Positions 17,027 to 27,250 of a stretch of DNA of 64,000 bases are shown here, in pieces. The notes beneath the pieces are model-generated. The model was given only the letters and a program-made list of their open reading frames with translations, did no database searches and was not told where the DNA came from. A program made the translations under genes and the position numbers. Location: NCBI RefSeq assembly GCF_011067745.1, contig NZ_JAAMPJ010000002.1, positions 1 through 64,000 of the forward strand. Reading direction: 5' to 3'. The DNA is from Lentzea alba (lineage in GTDB: Bacteria > Actinomycetota > Actinomycetes > Mycobacteriales > Pseudonocardiaceae). Numbering within the stretch: position 1 is the stretch's first letter; the number at the start of each line of letters is the position of its first letter.

Positions 17027-17401
17027 TCAGGTCGCGTCCGGGTCGTACGGTGGGCGCTCGCCGGGTGCGAGCGGCCGCTGCTCGGGCGCGGTCGGCGTCG
17101 AGGGCGTCGGGTAGCCGTTGGCCTTGGTGGGCTCGGGATCGTCGAACAGGTGCTTGGTGACCGCGCGCTTCGGGTCGAAGTTGCGGAGCTCGCGCAGGTC
17201 TTCGAGGGGCTTGCGGAGCGACTCGAACTCCGGCCCCATCTCCTGCTTGAGCTGCTCCCGCGCGCCGGTCGCGTACTCGCGGACCTGGCGCACCGTCTTG
17301 CCCAGCCATGCTGCCGCGGACGGCAGGCGTTCGGGTCCCAGGATGAAGAGACCCGCGACGACGATGATGAGGATCTCTACCCATCCGATGCTGTCGAACA
17401 C
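17027..17401 (-). CDS. tatB: Sec-independent protein translocase subunit TatB
   Basis: A 124-residue TatB/TatA-type protein. A single N-terminal membrane helix ([21 protein letters not shown]) contains the conserved Glu in its first half and ends in the Gly-Pro hinge. An amphipathic helix and a variable Pro/Thr-rich tail follow. TatB with TatC recognises twin-arginine signal peptides. GTG start. Position next to htrA is the mycobacterial sigE-rseA-htrA-tatB order, which supports TatB over TatA. Confidence 0.9.
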   Translation of the reverse strand: MFDSIGWVEILIIVVAGLFILGPERLPSAAAWLGKTVRQVREYATGAREQLKQEMGPEFESLRKPLEDLRELRNFDPKRAVTKHLFDDPEPTKANGYPTPSTPTAPEQRPLAPGERPPYDPDAT

Positions 17402-17418
17402 GGGTCCCAGCCTACTTG

Positions 17419-18939
17419 TCAGTCGCTCTTGAGGGTTACGTCTAGTTTGAGTTCGCGGCCCTGGCGGGCGAGCGTGACCTGGACCGTTTGGCCGATCTCG
17501 TGCTCGCGCACGGCCACGACGAGCTCCGCGGCGTTGCGCACCATGCGGTTGCCCACCTTGGTGATCACGTCGCCCTCCTGGATGCCGGCGGCGGCCGCGG
17601 CACCTCCGGCGGGGACGTTCTGCACCTGGGCGCCCTCGGAGGTCTCCGCGGACACGGACTTGACGTTGACGTTCATGTCCGCGTGCTTGACCTGACCGCT
17701 GCGGATCAGCTCCTGGCTGATCTTGCGGGCCTGGTTGCCGGAGATCGCGAAGCCGAGGCCGACCGAACCGCCGGTCTCGGTGCGAATCGAGGAGTTGATG
17801 CCGATCAGGGCGCCGCGCGAGTCGACCAGCGCGCCGCCCGAGTTGCCAGGGTTGATGGCCGCGTCGGTCTGGATCGCGTCGTAGGTGACCTGGGGGCCGC
17901 CGTTCTCGCCGGCCGCCGTCACGGGGCGGTGCAGCGCGGAGACGATGCCCTCGGTGACCGTGTTGGACAGCTGCAACGGCGAGCCGATGGCGATCACGCT
18001 GTCGCCGACCTGGAGCTCGTCGGAGTTGCCGAACTGCAGGACCGTGGGGTTGGTGACCTCGACCTTGATGACGGCGAGGTCGGTCTTCGGGTCGCGGCCG
18101 ACGACGCGGGCCTGGGCGCGGGTGCCGTCGGTGAAGACGGCGCTGAGCTTGGCCGACGAGTCCTGGGCGGCCGGGGCCACCACGTGGTCGTTGGTGAGGA
18201 TGTAGCCGCCGCCGTCGATGACGACGCCGGAGCCGACGCCCGCGACGTTGGCGCCCTTGAACTCGATCGACACCACGCTGGGCGTGACGCGCTTGGCGAT
18301 GTCCGAGATCGAACCGGCCGGGCGCTCCTTGCCCTCCTCGACCTCGGCCAGGGTGACCGTCGAGTCGGTGAGCGGGTTTCCGGCCCTGCCGATCAGCCAG
18401 CCGATCAGGCCGCCGACCGAGCCGACGAGCAGCGCCGCGACCATCAGCAACGCGAGGGCGGTCGACTTCACGCGACGACCGAAGATCAGCTCGGGAACGC
18501 TCAGCTGCGGACCGGGCTCGGCCTTCTTCTCAGGTTCGCCCGGCGGGTCCTCGCCCACGGCGGGCGGGCCGATCACGGCACCGGAGGCGGGGTCGCGCCA
18601 CGGGTCACCGGCGGGCTTGTCGCCCCAGAACACCGGATCGATGTCCGGATCGGGGTCGGACATCGGCTGAGGGGGCCGCTGCAGCAGCTCCGCGGAGCCC
18701 TGCCGGCCGAACGCGCTGACGAGCGACTCGGGAGGTGGCGGCGCCGACTGAACGGCGGGCACCGGCACGTCACGCGCGGCGAACGCGCTGGAGACACCGT
18801 CCGGGCGGCCGAAGGCTGTCGCGTACGCGGGGTCGACCGGCGGCTGCGCCAAGGGCCGTGGCCGGAGCCTGCGATGCGCTCCGTCGTCCACTCCGGAAAC
18901 GGGTGTGGGCGTCTGGCCGTTGGGCGACTGCTGGCTCAT
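17419..18939 (-). CDS. htrA: HtrA-family membrane-anchored serine protease with PDZ domain
   Basis: A 506-residue envelope protease. A long Pro-rich cytoplasmic region (1-155) precedes one membrane helix (about 159-183). The trypsin-like domain carries the catalytic triad His252 (TNDHVV), Asp287 (KTDLAV) and Ser367 (GNSGGA). One PDZ domain occupies about 415-500. It would degrade or refold damaged proteins outside the membrane. It lies downstream of sigE and its anti-sigma gene in the same direction with a 65-bp gap; an independent start is possible. ATG start with GGGGAGAG just upstream. Confidence 0.92.
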   Translation of the reverse strand: MSQQSPNGQTPTPVSGVDDGAHRRLRPRPLAQPPVDPAYATAFGRPDGVSSAFAARDVPVPAVQSAPPPPESLVSAFGRQGSAELLQRPPQPMSDPDPDIDPVFWGDKPAGDPWRDPASGAVIGPPAVGEDPPGEPEKKAEPGPQLSVPELIFGRRVKSTALALLMVAALLVGSVGGLIGWLIGRAGNPLTDSTVTLAEVEEGKERPAGSISDIAKRVTPSVVSIEFKGANVAGVGSGVVIDGGGYILTNDHVVAPAAQDSSAKLSAVFTDGTRAQARVVGRDPKTDLAVIKVEVTNPTVLQFGNSDELQVGDSVIAIGSPLQLSNTVTEGIVSALHRPVTAAGENGGPQVTYDAIQTDAAINPGNSGGALVDSRGALIGINSSIRTETGGSVGLGFAISGNQARKISQELIRSGQVKHADMNVNVKSVSAETSEGAQVQNVPAGGAAAAAGIQEGDVITKVGNRMVRNAAELVVAVREHEIGQTVQVTLARQGRELKLDVTLKSD

Positions 18940-19004
18940 CTCTCCCCGAATTTTCCGCTAGGAGTGCTGAGCTACAGCCTGCCTGAAGAGCGGTGAAATG
19001 ACTG

Positions 19005-19535
19005 TCAGGGGGTGGTCGCGAAGACCGCGCGGGCGTTCTGCGGCGCGGACGGCGAAACAGGCGCGTCGCTGTCCGGCGTGGTGAACGCGAGCGCGCCGAG
19101 CAGCATGCCGCTCACGACGACCCCGGCACCCTGGCGGGCGCGGCGGGCGCTGAACCAGCCGTTGCTGCCCAGAGGTCTCGACGACCCCAGCACCGGGCCC
19201 GAGCCGAACGCGGGCTTGTCGGTGCGTTGCACGGCGACGAACTGTCCGTCCTCGGTGATCGCGAGCCCGTCCGGTGCGGACGGCAGCTCGACCTCCTGCG
19301 GGATGGCCCCGAGCCGGTCCAGCAGCGACGCCGACGCCGTGGGCGCGGCGGCGGTGCGCACCGCGGCGCGCGCCTGCTGCTGGGTGTAGGTCTCGAAAGC
19401 GCAGAAGCCACAGCGCTGTATGTGCGACGAGGCTCGCTCGTGTGCGATCGAGGACAGTTCTCCGTCCACGAACGCGACCACGGCGTCCGGCAACAGGTGC
19501 TGCTCAGGCAGGCCCCAACCACGGAGGTCGGTCAT
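19005..19535 (-). CDS. rseA: Anti-sigma-E factor, RseA-like, zinc-binding
   Basis: A 176-residue protein. The N-terminal half has the anti-sigma zinc motif His-x3-Cys-x2-Cys (HIQRCGFC, His38, Cys42, Cys45). A single hydrophobic segment near residues 137-155 suggests membrane anchoring, and a short extracytoplasmic tail follows. It would sequester SigE until stress or phosphorylation releases it, as RseA does in mycobacteria. The start overlaps the sigE stop as ATGA, which matches stoichiometry through translational coupling. Confidence 0.85.
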   Translation of the reverse strand: MTDLRGWGLPEQHLLPDAVVAFVDGELSSIAHERASSHIQRCGFCAFETYTQQQARAAVRTAAAPTASASLLDRLGAIPQEVELPSAPDGLAITEDGQFVAVQRTDKPAFGSGPVLGSSRPLGSNGWFSARRARQGAGVVVSGMLLGALAFTTPDSDAPVSPSAPQNARAVFATTP

Positions 19536-20134
19536 GCAGAGTCCTCCAGCAACGATTCCCGACGACGACGTTCGAGCGCGACCCTCAGAGCCTGACGACC
19601 CCGGTGGATCCTGCTCCTCACGGTACCCATCTTCACCCCGAGCGTGGCGCCGATCTCCTCGTAGGAGAGTCCTTCCACGTCACAGAGCACGACCGCGGCG
19701 CGGAACTCCGGCGGGAGCTCGTCCAGCGCGGCCTGCAGGTCGGGGTCGAGGTGGTTCTCGTCGTAGATCTCTTCAGGGGACAGGTCGTCACCCTCGAGGC
19801 GGTCGTTGTCCTCGGGCAGCGCCTCCATGCGCACGCGGCTGCGGCGGCGAGCCATGTCGAGGAAGAGGTTGGTGGTGATGCGGTGCAGCCACCCCTCGAA
19901 GGTGCCCGGCTTGTACGACGCGAGCGACCGGAAGACGCGGATGAACGTCTCCTGGGTCAGGTCCTCGGCGTCGTGCTGGTTGCCGGTCAGGCGGTACGCG
20001 AGCCGGTAGACCCTGTCCGCGTGCTCGCGGACGATGGCGTCCCACGAGGGCGGCGTCCAGTCGGCCGTCTCGATGGGCGCGACGGCCTCCAGCGAACTCG
20101 ACTGCGTGCGCATCAGGTGTTTCGGCACCTCCAT
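19532..20134 (-). CDS. sigE: ECF RNA polymerase sigma factor SigE
   Basis: A 200-residue ECF sigma factor. Region 2 ([18 protein letters not shown], then [10 protein letters not shown] and [13 protein letters not shown]) and region 4 ([20 protein letters not shown], then [20 protein letters not shown]) are very close to mycobacterial SigE. ATG at 20134 is chosen because a SigE-type promoter ends about 30 bp upstream; longer in-frame starts would lie upstream of that promoter. Directs the envelope-stress regulon, likely including htrA. Followed without a gap by its anti-sigma gene. Confidence 0.9.
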   Translation of the reverse strand: MEVPKHLMRTQSSSLEAVAPIETADWTPPSWDAIVREHADRVYRLAYRLTGNQHDAEDLTQETFIRVFRSLASYKPGTFEGWLHRITTNLFLDMARRRSRVRMEALPEDNDRLEGDDLSPEEIYDENHLDPDLQAALDELPPEFRAAVVLCDVEGLSYEEIGATLGVKMGTVRSRIHRGRQALRVALERRRRESLLEDSA

Positions 20135-20164
20135 GTGGGCCGCCCGGCGACCCTTATGCGGCTC

Positions 20165-20190
20165 AACGGACGTCGAGTCCGGCTTGTTCC
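20165..20190 (-). promoter_or_regulatory. SigE-type (ECF) promoter of sigE
   Basis: On the minus strand GGAAC (20186-20190) and CGTT (20165-20168) are separated by exactly 17 bp, the consensus used by actinobacterial SigE/ECF factors. The predicted transcription start leaves a short leader of about 20-25 nt to the ATG at 20134. This indicates positive autoregulation. Confidence 0.7.
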
Positions 20191-20332
20191 CGACTAGAGC
20201 CTGGCTTCTTGCTTCTGTACCTTCTCCTGCTCTCTTTAAACGATCGTGAGAGTGGGCTGAGAGCATCCTGAGAATCTCGGTTCGGGCCGCGTTCACCCGT
20301 TTTGGGCACCTGTGGCACTAGCCTGCGTACCC

Positions 20333-20965
20333 GTGACAGCGGAATCGGCCCTGCGGGAGTACGTCGAGCAGTACCTCCCCGAGGACGACGTGCACCTGGC
20401 AGCACGAGCACGCGGCCAGGAACTGGGCTGCGTGCCCATCGGCGCAGGTGGCGGGGCCGCACTGCGGTTCCTGGCCACGGCGCTGCAAGCCAAGGCCGTC
20501 GTCGAGATCGGCACCGGAGCGGGCACCAGCGGCCTCTACCTGCTCGCGGGCATGCCCGCCTCCGGCATCCTGACCTCGATCGACGTGGCCCCCGAGCACC
20601 AACGCGCCGCCCGCGAGGCCTACGCGTCCGCCGGCATCTCGCCCTCGCGCACCCGCCTGATCATGGGCAAGGCGCTGGACGTGCTGCCCCGTCTCACCGA
20701 CGCGGCCTACGACCTCGTGTTCGTGGACGCCTACAAGCCCGAGTACCCGCAGTACCTCCAGCACGGCGTGCGGATGCTGCGCCCCGGCGGCGTCATCGCG
20801 TTCGACAACGTGCTGTGGCACGGCGCCGTCGTCGATCCCACCAAGCGGGACGAGTCGACCCAGGCCATGCGGGACATCGCCCGGCTGGTGAAGGAGGACG
20901 ACCGGCTCGTCCCGGTCATGCTCCCGCTGGGCGACGGACTGCTGGTCGCGGCGCGCAGGCCATAA
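20333..20965 (+). CDS. Class I SAM-dependent O-methyltransferase
   Basis: A 210-residue catechol-O-methyltransferase-like enzyme. The SAM motif I VVEIGTGAGTSGLYLL, acidic motif ILTSIDVAPEH, metal-binding DLVFVDAYKPEYPQYL and FDNVLWHGAVVDP are all present, as in the O-methyltransferase_3 family. GTG at 20333 is preferred; it leaves the usual short N-terminus. It is divergent from sigE, as Rv1220c is in M. tuberculosis. The natural acceptor is not known. Confidence 0.85.
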   Translation: MTAESALREYVEQYLPEDDVHLAARARGQELGCVPIGAGGGAALRFLATALQAKAVVEIGTGAGTSGLYLLAGMPASGILTSIDVAPEHQRAAREAYASAGISPSRTRLIMGKALDVLPRLTDAAYDLVFVDAYKPEYPQYLQHGVRMLRPGGVIAFDNVLWHGAVVDPTKRDESTQAMRDIARLVKEDDRLVPVMLPLGDGLLVAARRP

Positions 20966-21069
20966 GAAAGCCGGTTGGCCCACCTGAGTGAAGTGGTAAC
21001 AACGCTTCACGACGATTCGACATGCCCTCCGCAGGGTCGGGGACGGCCAATTCCCCGAAAGGGGCTCAG

Positions 21070-23307
21070 GTGAAACCAACAAGAGTTCTCGCCGCACTGG
21101 CGGCTGCCGCGATACCGGTCATCGGCCTGACGACACCCGCCGCCGCAACCACCCCTTGCTGGGGAAACGGCGACGACATGGTCAACTCCTCATGCGGCCG
21201 CAACACCTACATCATCGATCCCGGAATCCACACGGAACTCACTCCGCAGAACATCCGGGACGCTGAGGGTTACTACGTCGGACGCGGCTTCAACCGCAAT
21301 TTCCTCTGGTACGCACCCACCGGCCTCCGACAATTCCACACGAATGCGGAACAATGGTCGGGCTGCGACGTCGACATGCCCCAGGACGTCCCGTGCACGC
21401 CTGGGCAGGAGCACTACCGCGCGGTCGTCGACGCCTTCTCCGAACGCCCGGTCGTGCTGCACTCGATGACGTACGGCGGCAGCTTCATCGGGCTGGCCTG
21501 CGGAAACTTCTCGCTGGACAAGTCTGGCAAGCCGGTGCCGGTGATCAGTGGGCACAAGTACCACGACGCCAACCGCAACGGCGTCCGCGACGCCGGTGAG
21601 CCCGGCCTGGCCGGCTGGACCGTCACCCTGCACCGCGACCGCTCCGACGCTGGTCAGGGCACCGGCGCGGTCGCCACGACGACCACCGACGGCAACGGCT
21701 ACTACGAGTTCCGCCTCGACGGCCACCTGCCCGGCGACTACGCCCTCACCGAGGAGAGCCGCGACGGCTGGACCCGCACCAGCGGACCCGAGCGGCACAC
21801 CCTGAACGTGGCCCCGAACATCGGCGACGCCCGGTTCGACGGCCGCGACTTCGGCAACGTGGAGACCAAGGCCGACGCCGTGAAGGTCGCCTTCGACGTC
21901 GTCGACCCGCCCACCGAGATGACCGCCGACACCGAACACACCCTGCGCGTCCGCGCGCTGCTGGAGAACCGCGGCCCGGCCCCGATCATCGAGGTCCAGG
22001 ACGCGATCTCCGCCTCCGGCCCGCCGGACTGCTCGTTCACCACACCGCCGCCCGCAACCCGGCAGCTCGTGCTCGGCCGGCCGGTCGAGGTGATCTTCGA
22101 GGTGGCCGTCACCTGCCTCGATCCGAGCTTCCACCCGTTGTCGTTCGAGAACACGCTGACCATCACCACGCCCGGCGTCACCGATCCGGACCCGGCGAGC
22201 AACCACCGGACCACCAGCGCCACCATCGCCGTGATCGACGAGGCGAACGTCGGCATCGACAGCACTCAGCTCGACTGTGCGAGCCGCACCTACGTCCGCG
22301 ACCAGTTCGAGTGCACCGCCACGACCGTGGCGATCAACCGCGGTGACCACGGCCCGGCGAACACCGACGTCGCGCTCGGCCTCACCGGCCCCGCCGACTG
22401 CACGCTGACCCCCACCACCGCCACGACCCACGAGGTGTCGATCAGCAGCCCGGTGACCGTCTCGTCGAAGTGGAACGTGACCTGCGCGAACCGCAGCTAC
22501 CACGACTTCACCGCGTCGTCGAAGGCCGTGCTCGACCACCTGCACGTCATCGACCCCGACCCCGCCAACAACGACGGCAGCGCGACCGACCGCGTCGAGG
22601 TGTTCGAACGGGTCGACCTCTCCGTCAGCGACATCCGCCTGACCTGCACCGAACGTCAGTACCGCACGCAGGACTTCGCCTGCACCACCACGACGACGGT
22701 CAGCAACGCCGGACCGGCCGACGCGGTGCACACGCTGACGACGGTCAGTCTCGGCGCACCGGCGGACTGCACGGTCTCGCCGAACACCGGCCAGCAGCAG
22801 ACGCACGTCCTCGGCGTCGGCACCACCGCGACGTTCACGAAGGACTGGACGGTGTCCTGCACCGAGAACCGGAGGCACCTGCTCACCACGACCGCGGTGA
22901 TCGCCGCCGACGAACCGCACCCGGAGGACACGGACCGCGCGAACGACGTCCGCTCGATCTCGTGGGTGCCGCCGGACGTGAAGCCGCGCAGCTTCCCCAG
23001 TTCGATCAACCTCAAGAAGGAGGGCGTGATCCCGGTGGCGATCCTGTCCACCGCGGAGTTCGACGCCGTGGCGAGCGTCGACCGGACCAGCCTCACGTTC
23101 GGCGCCACCGGCCTGGAGCAGAGCCTGATCCGCTGCGGATCGCCGGGTGAGGACGTCGACGACGACGGCAGGGCCGACCTGGTCTGCCAGTTCGACGCGA
23201 CCAGGACCGGTCTGACGTGCGGCATGACGAGCGCGACCCTCATGGGCCGCACGGTCGACGGCCGCCGGTTCGAGGGTCAGGACGACATCAAGCTGACCGG
23301 CTGCTAG
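21070..23307 (+). CDS. Secreted multidomain protein with SdrD-B-like and three CARDB/DUF11-like repeats
   Basis: A 745-residue exported protein; the GTG at 21070 follows AAAGGGGCTCAG, and a signal peptide ends near TPAAAATT. After a unique Cys-containing N-terminal domain (to about residue 155), an SdrD B-like domain starts at [20 protein letters not shown]. Three roughly 95-residue beta-sandwich repeats follow; the second and third each hold four Cys at matching positions (for example [15 protein letters not shown] and [15 protein letters not shown]). The last 110 residues are a domain beginning [20 protein letters not shown]. No sortase signal or membrane anchor is seen. An adhesive or structural extracellular role is inferred only. 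Confidence 0.75.
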   Translation: MKPTRVLAALAAAAIPVIGLTTPAAATTPCWGNGDDMVNSSCGRNTYIIDPGIHTELTPQNIRDAEGYYVGRGFNRNFLWYAPTGLRQFHTNAEQWSGCDVDMPQDVPCTPGQEHYRAVVDAFSERPVVLHSMTYGGSFIGLACGNFSLDKSGKPVPVISGHKYHDANRNGVRDAGEPGLAGWTVTLHRDRSDAGQGTGAVATTTTDGNGYYEFRLDGHLPGDYALTEESRDGWTRTSGPERHTLNVAPNIGDARFDGRDFGNVETKADAVKVAFDVVDPPTEMTADTEHTLRVRALLENRGPAPIIEVQDAISASGPPDCSFTTPPPATRQLVLGRPVEVIFEVAVTCLDPSFHPLSFENTLTITTPGVTDPDPASNHRTTSATIAVIDEANVGIDSTQLDCASRTYVRDQFECTATTVAINRGDHGPANTDVALGLTGPADCTLTPTTATTHEVSISSPVTVSSKWNVTCANRSYHDFTASSKAVLDHLHVIDPDPANNDGSATDRVEVFERVDLSVSDIRLTCTERQYRTQDFACTTTTTVSNAGPADAVHTLTTVSLGAPADCTVSPNTGQQQTHVLGVGTTATFTKDWTVSCTENRRHLLTTTAVIAADEPHPEDTDRANDVRSISWVPPDVKPRSFPSSINLKKEGVIPVAILSTAEFDAVASVDRTSLTFGATGLEQSLIRCGSPGEDVDDDGRADLVCQFDATRTGLTCGMTSATLMGRTVDGRRFEGQDDIKLTGC

Positions 23308-24518
23308 TAAGCCCGGACGCCCTTGCCGAGGACCGTGACCCCGCTCGCGGACACCGTGTAGCGCTCACGGTCCATCGGCGCGTCCACACCGATCAACGCA
23401 CCGTCCGGCACCACGACGTTCTTGTCCAAAATAGCCCGTCGCACCACGGCACCCTTGCCGATTCGAACCCCGGGCAGCAGCACCGACCCCTGCACCACGG
23501 ACCCGACCTCGACCGTGACGTCCGAAGAGATCACCGACCCGTGGATCTTCCCGGAGATGATCGACCCGGGTCCCACCATCGAGTCCTCAGCGGACCCTCC
23601 CGCGATGAACTTCGCGGGAGGCAACGGCGGCGTGGCCGTCCGAATAGGCCACAACTGGTTGTAGAGGTTGAAAATCGGATGGACCGAAACCAGGTCCATG
23701 TGGGCGTCGTAGTAGGCGTCGATGGTTCCCACGTCACGCCAGTACCCGCGATCCCGGTCCGTGGCGCCGGGAACCTCGTTGTCCTGGAAGTCGTAGACGT
23801 GCGCCTTACCCCGGTCCACCAGCATGGGGATGATGTCGCCACCCATGTCGTGGTCGGAGTCCGGGTTCAACGCGTCCCCGCGCAGCGCGTCCAGCAGCGC
23901 CTCGGTCGTGAAGACGTAGTTGCCCATCGAAGCGAAAGTGACGTCCGGATCGTCCGGTACGTGCGGCGGCTCGGACGGCTTCTCCAGGAACCGGGTGATC
24001 TTCCCCGAGGCATCGCTGTCGATGCAGCCGAAGGCCTTGGCCTCGGTGCGCGGCACCCGGATGCCGGCCACGGTCACGGCCGCGCCCGACTCGATGTGCT
24101 GCGAGATCATCTGGCCGGGGTCCATCCGGTACACGTGGTCGGCACCGAAGATCACCACGTGGTCCGGCTTCTCGTCGTGGACGAGGTTCAGCGACTGGAA
24201 GATCGCGTCTGCCGAACCCGTGTACCAGCGAGGGCCCAGGCGTTGCTGCGCCGGGACCGGTGTCACGTACTGACCGAGCACATTGGACAGGCGCCACGTC
24301 GTCGAGATGTGGCGGTCCAGCGAGTGCGACTTGTACTGCGTCAGCACGCAGAGCTTCGCGAGCCCCGCGTTGACCAGGTTCGACAGCACGAAGTCGACCA
24401 GCCGGTAGTTGCCCCCGAAGGGCACAGCCGGTTTCGCGCGGTCGGCCGTCAGTGGCCACAGGCGCTTGCCTTCACCACCGGCAAGCACAATTCCGAGAAC
24501 GTGCGGCTGCCCCTTCAC
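23304..24518 (-). CDS. glgC: Glucose-1-phosphate adenylyltransferase GlgC
   Basis: A 404-residue ADP-glucose pyrophosphorylase. The N-terminal nucleotidyltransferase domain has the [11 protein letters not shown] motif, the [18 protein letters not shown] substrate region and [12 protein letters not shown]; the C-terminus is a left-handed beta-helix (from about 300). It makes ADP-glucose from glucose-1-phosphate and ATP for glycogen or maltose-1-phosphate. GTG start. It is divergent from glgA with an 88-bp shared upstream region, and its end overlaps the secreted-protein gene by 4 bp. Confidence 0.93.
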   Translation of the reverse strand: MKGQPHVLGIVLAGGEGKRLWPLTADRAKPAVPFGGNYRLVDFVLSNLVNAGLAKLCVLTQYKSHSLDRHISTTWRLSNVLGQYVTPVPAQQRLGPRWYTGSADAIFQSLNLVHDEKPDHVVIFGADHVYRMDPGQMISQHIESGAAVTVAGIRVPRTEAKAFGCIDSDASGKITRFLEKPSEPPHVPDDPDVTFASMGNYVFTTEALLDALRGDALNPDSDHDMGGDIIPMLVDRGKAHVYDFQDNEVPGATDRDRGYWRDVGTIDAYYDAHMDLVSVHPIFNLYNQLWPIRTATPPLPPAKFIAGGSAEDSMVGPGSIISGKIHGSVISSDVTVEVGSVVQGSVLLPGVRIGKGAVVRRAILDKNVVVPDGALIGVDAPMDRERYTVSASGVTVLGKGVRAY

Positions 24519-24606
24519 GGTATGTGACCCTATCTGTGCGATCGCGCTTCAACCAGACGCAAACTGCTTTGTCCCAACAAGTACCGCTGTGATCTACGGT
24601 GGGGGC

Positions 24607-25758
24607 GTGCGAGTTGCGCTGATGACGCGGGAGTACCCACCGGAGGTTTACGGCGGCGCTGGCGTGCACGTGGGATTCCTCGTGCCCCATCTCCGCGAGC
24701 TCGTCGACGTCGACGTGCACTGCTTCGGTGCGCCGAGATCGGACGCGACGGCTCACAACCCACCGCACAGCCTGGAGCAGGCGAACGCGGCTCTCACGAC
24801 CCTCGCGGTCGACCTCGAGATGGCCTCCGCGGTGGCTGCGGCGAACCTCGTCCACTCGCACACCTGGTACGCCAACATGGGCGGTCACCTGGCCAAACTC
24901 CTGCACGGGATCCCGCACGTGGTCACCGCGCACTCGCTGGAGCCGCGCCGGCCGTGGAAGGCCGAGCAGCTCGGCGGCGGGTACCGGATCTCGTCGTGGG
25001 CCGAGCGAACCGCGTACGAACACGCGGACGCGATCATCGCCGTGAGCGAGGGGATGCGGGCCGACGTGCTCGACGCCTACCCCGCGCTCGACCCGGCGAG
25101 GGTGCACGTGGTGCGCAACGGGATCGACTCCAACGCCTACCACCCCGTCACGGAGACGGACGCGCTCACCTCGCGCGGCATCGATCCCGAGAAGCCGATC
25201 GTGGCCTTCGTGGGAAGGATCACCCGGCAGAAGGGTGTCGGTCACCTCGTCGCCGCCGCGCACCACATCGACCCTGACGCCCAGATCGTCCTCTGCGCCG
25301 GTGCCCCGGACACGCCGGAGATCGCCGAGGAGACCAAACAGGCGGTCAGCGAGCTCGCGTCGGGCAGGGAAGGCGTCTTCTGGATCCAGAAGATGTTGCA
25401 GCCCGCCGAGGTGCGGCAGATCCTCAGCCACGCGACGGTGTTCGTCTGCCCGTCGGTCTACGAGCCGCTCGGCATCGTGAACCTGGAGGCGATGGCGTGC
25501 GGCACGGCGGTCGTCGCGAGTGATGTCGGCGGCATCCCGGAGGTCGTCGTGCACGGCGAGACGGGTCTGCTCGTCCACTACGACGAGCACAATTTGTCGA
25601 CATATCGACTTGATCTTGCCCAATCGATCAACGAATTGATCGCCGACCCGGACCGCGCCCGGCGCTTCGGGGCCGCCGGACGCAAGCGGGCCGAGCAGGA
25701 GTTCTCCTGGTCCGCCATGGCCGAGCAGACGGTCGAGGTCTACCGCGCTGTGATCTGA
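24607..25758 (+). CDS. glgA: GT4 glycogen synthase / alpha-maltose-1-phosphate synthase
   Basis: A 383-residue GT-B glycosyltransferase of family 4. N-terminal YPPEVYGGAGVHVGFL and C-terminal FVGRITRQKGVGHL and ESVYEPLGIVNLEAMACGT-type donor-binding motifs (here CPSVYEPLGIVNLEAM) are present. It uses ADP-glucose from GlgC. The mycobacterial orthologue Rv1212c was shown to act as maltose-1-phosphate synthase (GlgM), so that role is as likely as classical glycogen synthase. GTG at 24607 is chosen because it precedes the first beta-strand RVALMTREYPP; longer frames run into the glgC promoter region. Confidence 0.88.
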   Translation: MRVALMTREYPPEVYGGAGVHVGFLVPHLRELVDVDVHCFGAPRSDATAHNPPHSLEQANAALTTLAVDLEMASAVAAANLVHSHTWYANMGGHLAKLLHGIPHVVTAHSLEPRRPWKAEQLGGGYRISSWAERTAYEHADAIIAVSEGMRADVLDAYPALDPARVHVVRNGIDSNAYHPVTETDALTSRGIDPEKPIVAFVGRITRQKGVGHLVAAAHHIDPDAQIVLCAGAPDTPEIAEETKQAVSELASGREGVFWIQKMLQPAEVRQILSHATVFVCPSVYEPLGIVNLEAMACGTAVVASDVGGIPEVVVHGETGLLVHYDEHNLSTYRLDLAQSINELIADPDRARRFGAAGRKRAEQEFSWSAMAEQTVEVYRAVI

Positions 25759-25831
25759 GCCACACTCGGTCGGGGCAACCCCAAACGGTTACCGCCGCCT
25801 TTAACCAGTAGTGACGCTTTGACTTCAACTG

Positions 25832-27250
25832 GTGAGGGGCGCGAGAACTGTGCGTTGTGCGCTGCTGGGTCTGACGGTCCTCCTCGCAGTGACCGGATGC
25901 GCCACAGCTCCCGCACCACAGCCGACCGCCGTCCAGCTCACCGTCGAGGGCAGGAAGCTCGCCGACGCCGCTGAGCTGCAGGCACAGGCCGAGGCGCAGC
26001 TCGCCTACACGCTCGACTACGGCTACGTGGCACGGGCGGGCGCCGCGGCGGTCAGCTGCTGGTTCGCCAAGACCGGCCTCGAGGCCGAGGTGGACAAGCG
26101 GCTGTGGTGCGGACCCGTTCAGGTCCCCGGCACCGGCGCCGGCACCGACTGGGTGCCCGTGCCGCTGAAGGAAGTCACCAAGAAGGATGACGAGATCCGC
26201 TACGAGGTGCAGTCGCCGCAGGTGCCTGAGAGCGGCAAGCGCAGCACCCCGACCGGCAAGCTCGTGCGCACCGACGGCAAGGAGTTCGACCCGTCGAAGC
26301 AGCAGGACCTCATCGCCGGTCGCGACTTCCTCGCCGTGCTGCCCGACGACGGCAAGCGCACCAACGTCGACCTCGGTCTTGGCAACGTTGACATGAAGAT
26401 GCGCGACGACCTCCTGGCCACCGCCGTCACCGGTTTGGCGAACCCGGACATCTGGTTCACCGCCGAGGGCACGGTGCGCGCCGAGCCCGGCACCCGGCTG
26501 CGCGTGCTGCGGATGAAGGTCGAGAAGTACTACGAGACGGACAGCGGTTTCCACCGCACCAACTGGCAGGGTTTCGCCCCGCAGCCGTCCGAGCTCGCGC
26601 TGGAGGTGCCGGGCAAGCGCCACCTGCTGCCCGCCGACCGCCTGCCGGCCAGCGGTTCGGTGTTCGTCGTCTACACCGTGCCCGACCCGCAGGCCGGCAC
26701 CGAGATCCTCGCCCTCGGCACCCTGGGCGCCAAGTCGCTGGAGCAGCGCGTCGAGATCTCGTCCGGCAAGCGCACCGACACCCCGCCGCACGTGCTGCAG
26801 CGCGCCGCCGCCCCCGCCGAGTTCGCCGAGCCGGCCCAGAAGATCCGCTTCGGCGAGCGCGAGCTCGGCATGAAGATCAGCGGCATCCGGCTCGGCCGCC
26901 AGCGTCCGATCAAACTCGGCCAGAGCCAGTACGACGTCGCCACGATCTCCGCGCCGGACAAGGCACTGCTGGAGGTGCGGGTCGAGGCCGTCGGCAACCT
27001 CCCGGACACCGCCGGTGGCCTGCTGACCAAGGACCTGATCACCGTCAAACTTCCGGACGGCTCGACCGCTCCGCAGGTCGGCGCCCGCTACGACGGCGGC
27101 CCGCTGCCGTTCGCGGTCGTGGTCGAGATCCCCGCGGACACACGCTCGGTCACGGTCGGCATGGAGTCCGGGGCGCTGGAACTGCCCCGACTGGGCACGA
27201 CGGCGATCTCGCCCCTCGACTCGCGCATCACCCTCGCCCTGGAGTTCTGA
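25832..27250 (+). CDS. Putative secreted lipoprotein of unknown function
   Basis: A 472-residue protein with a lipoprotein signal: a basic start, hydrophobic core LLGLTVLLAV and lipobox VTGC near residue 23. The mature protein is rich in beta-type segments with no recognised catalytic motif. GTG at 25832 is used; an in-frame GTG at 25850 that has GAGGGG upstream is an equally good start. The last 163 bp overlap antisense with the MFS gene coming from the other side. Family not recognised. Confidence 0.65.
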   Translation: MRGARTVRCALLGLTVLLAVTGCATAPAPQPTAVQLTVEGRKLADAAELQAQAEAQLAYTLDYGYVARAGAAAVSCWFAKTGLEAEVDKRLWCGPVQVPGTGAGTDWVPVPLKEVTKKDDEIRYEVQSPQVPESGKRSTPTGKLVRTDGKEFDPSKQQDLIAGRDFLAVLPDDGKRTNVDLGLGNVDMKMRDDLLATAVTGLANPDIWFTAEGTVRAEPGTRLRVLRMKVEKYYETDSGFHRTNWQGFAPQPSELALEVPGKRHLLPADRLPASGSVFVVYTVPDPQAGTEILALGTLGAKSLEQRVEISSGKRTDTPPHVLQRAAAPAEFAEPAQKIRFGERELGMKISGIRLGRQRPIKLGQSQYDVATISAPDKALLEVRVEAVGNLPDTAGGLLTKDLITVKLPDGSTAPQVGARYDGGPLPFAVVVEIPADTRSVTVGMESGALELPRLGTTAISPLDSRITLALEF

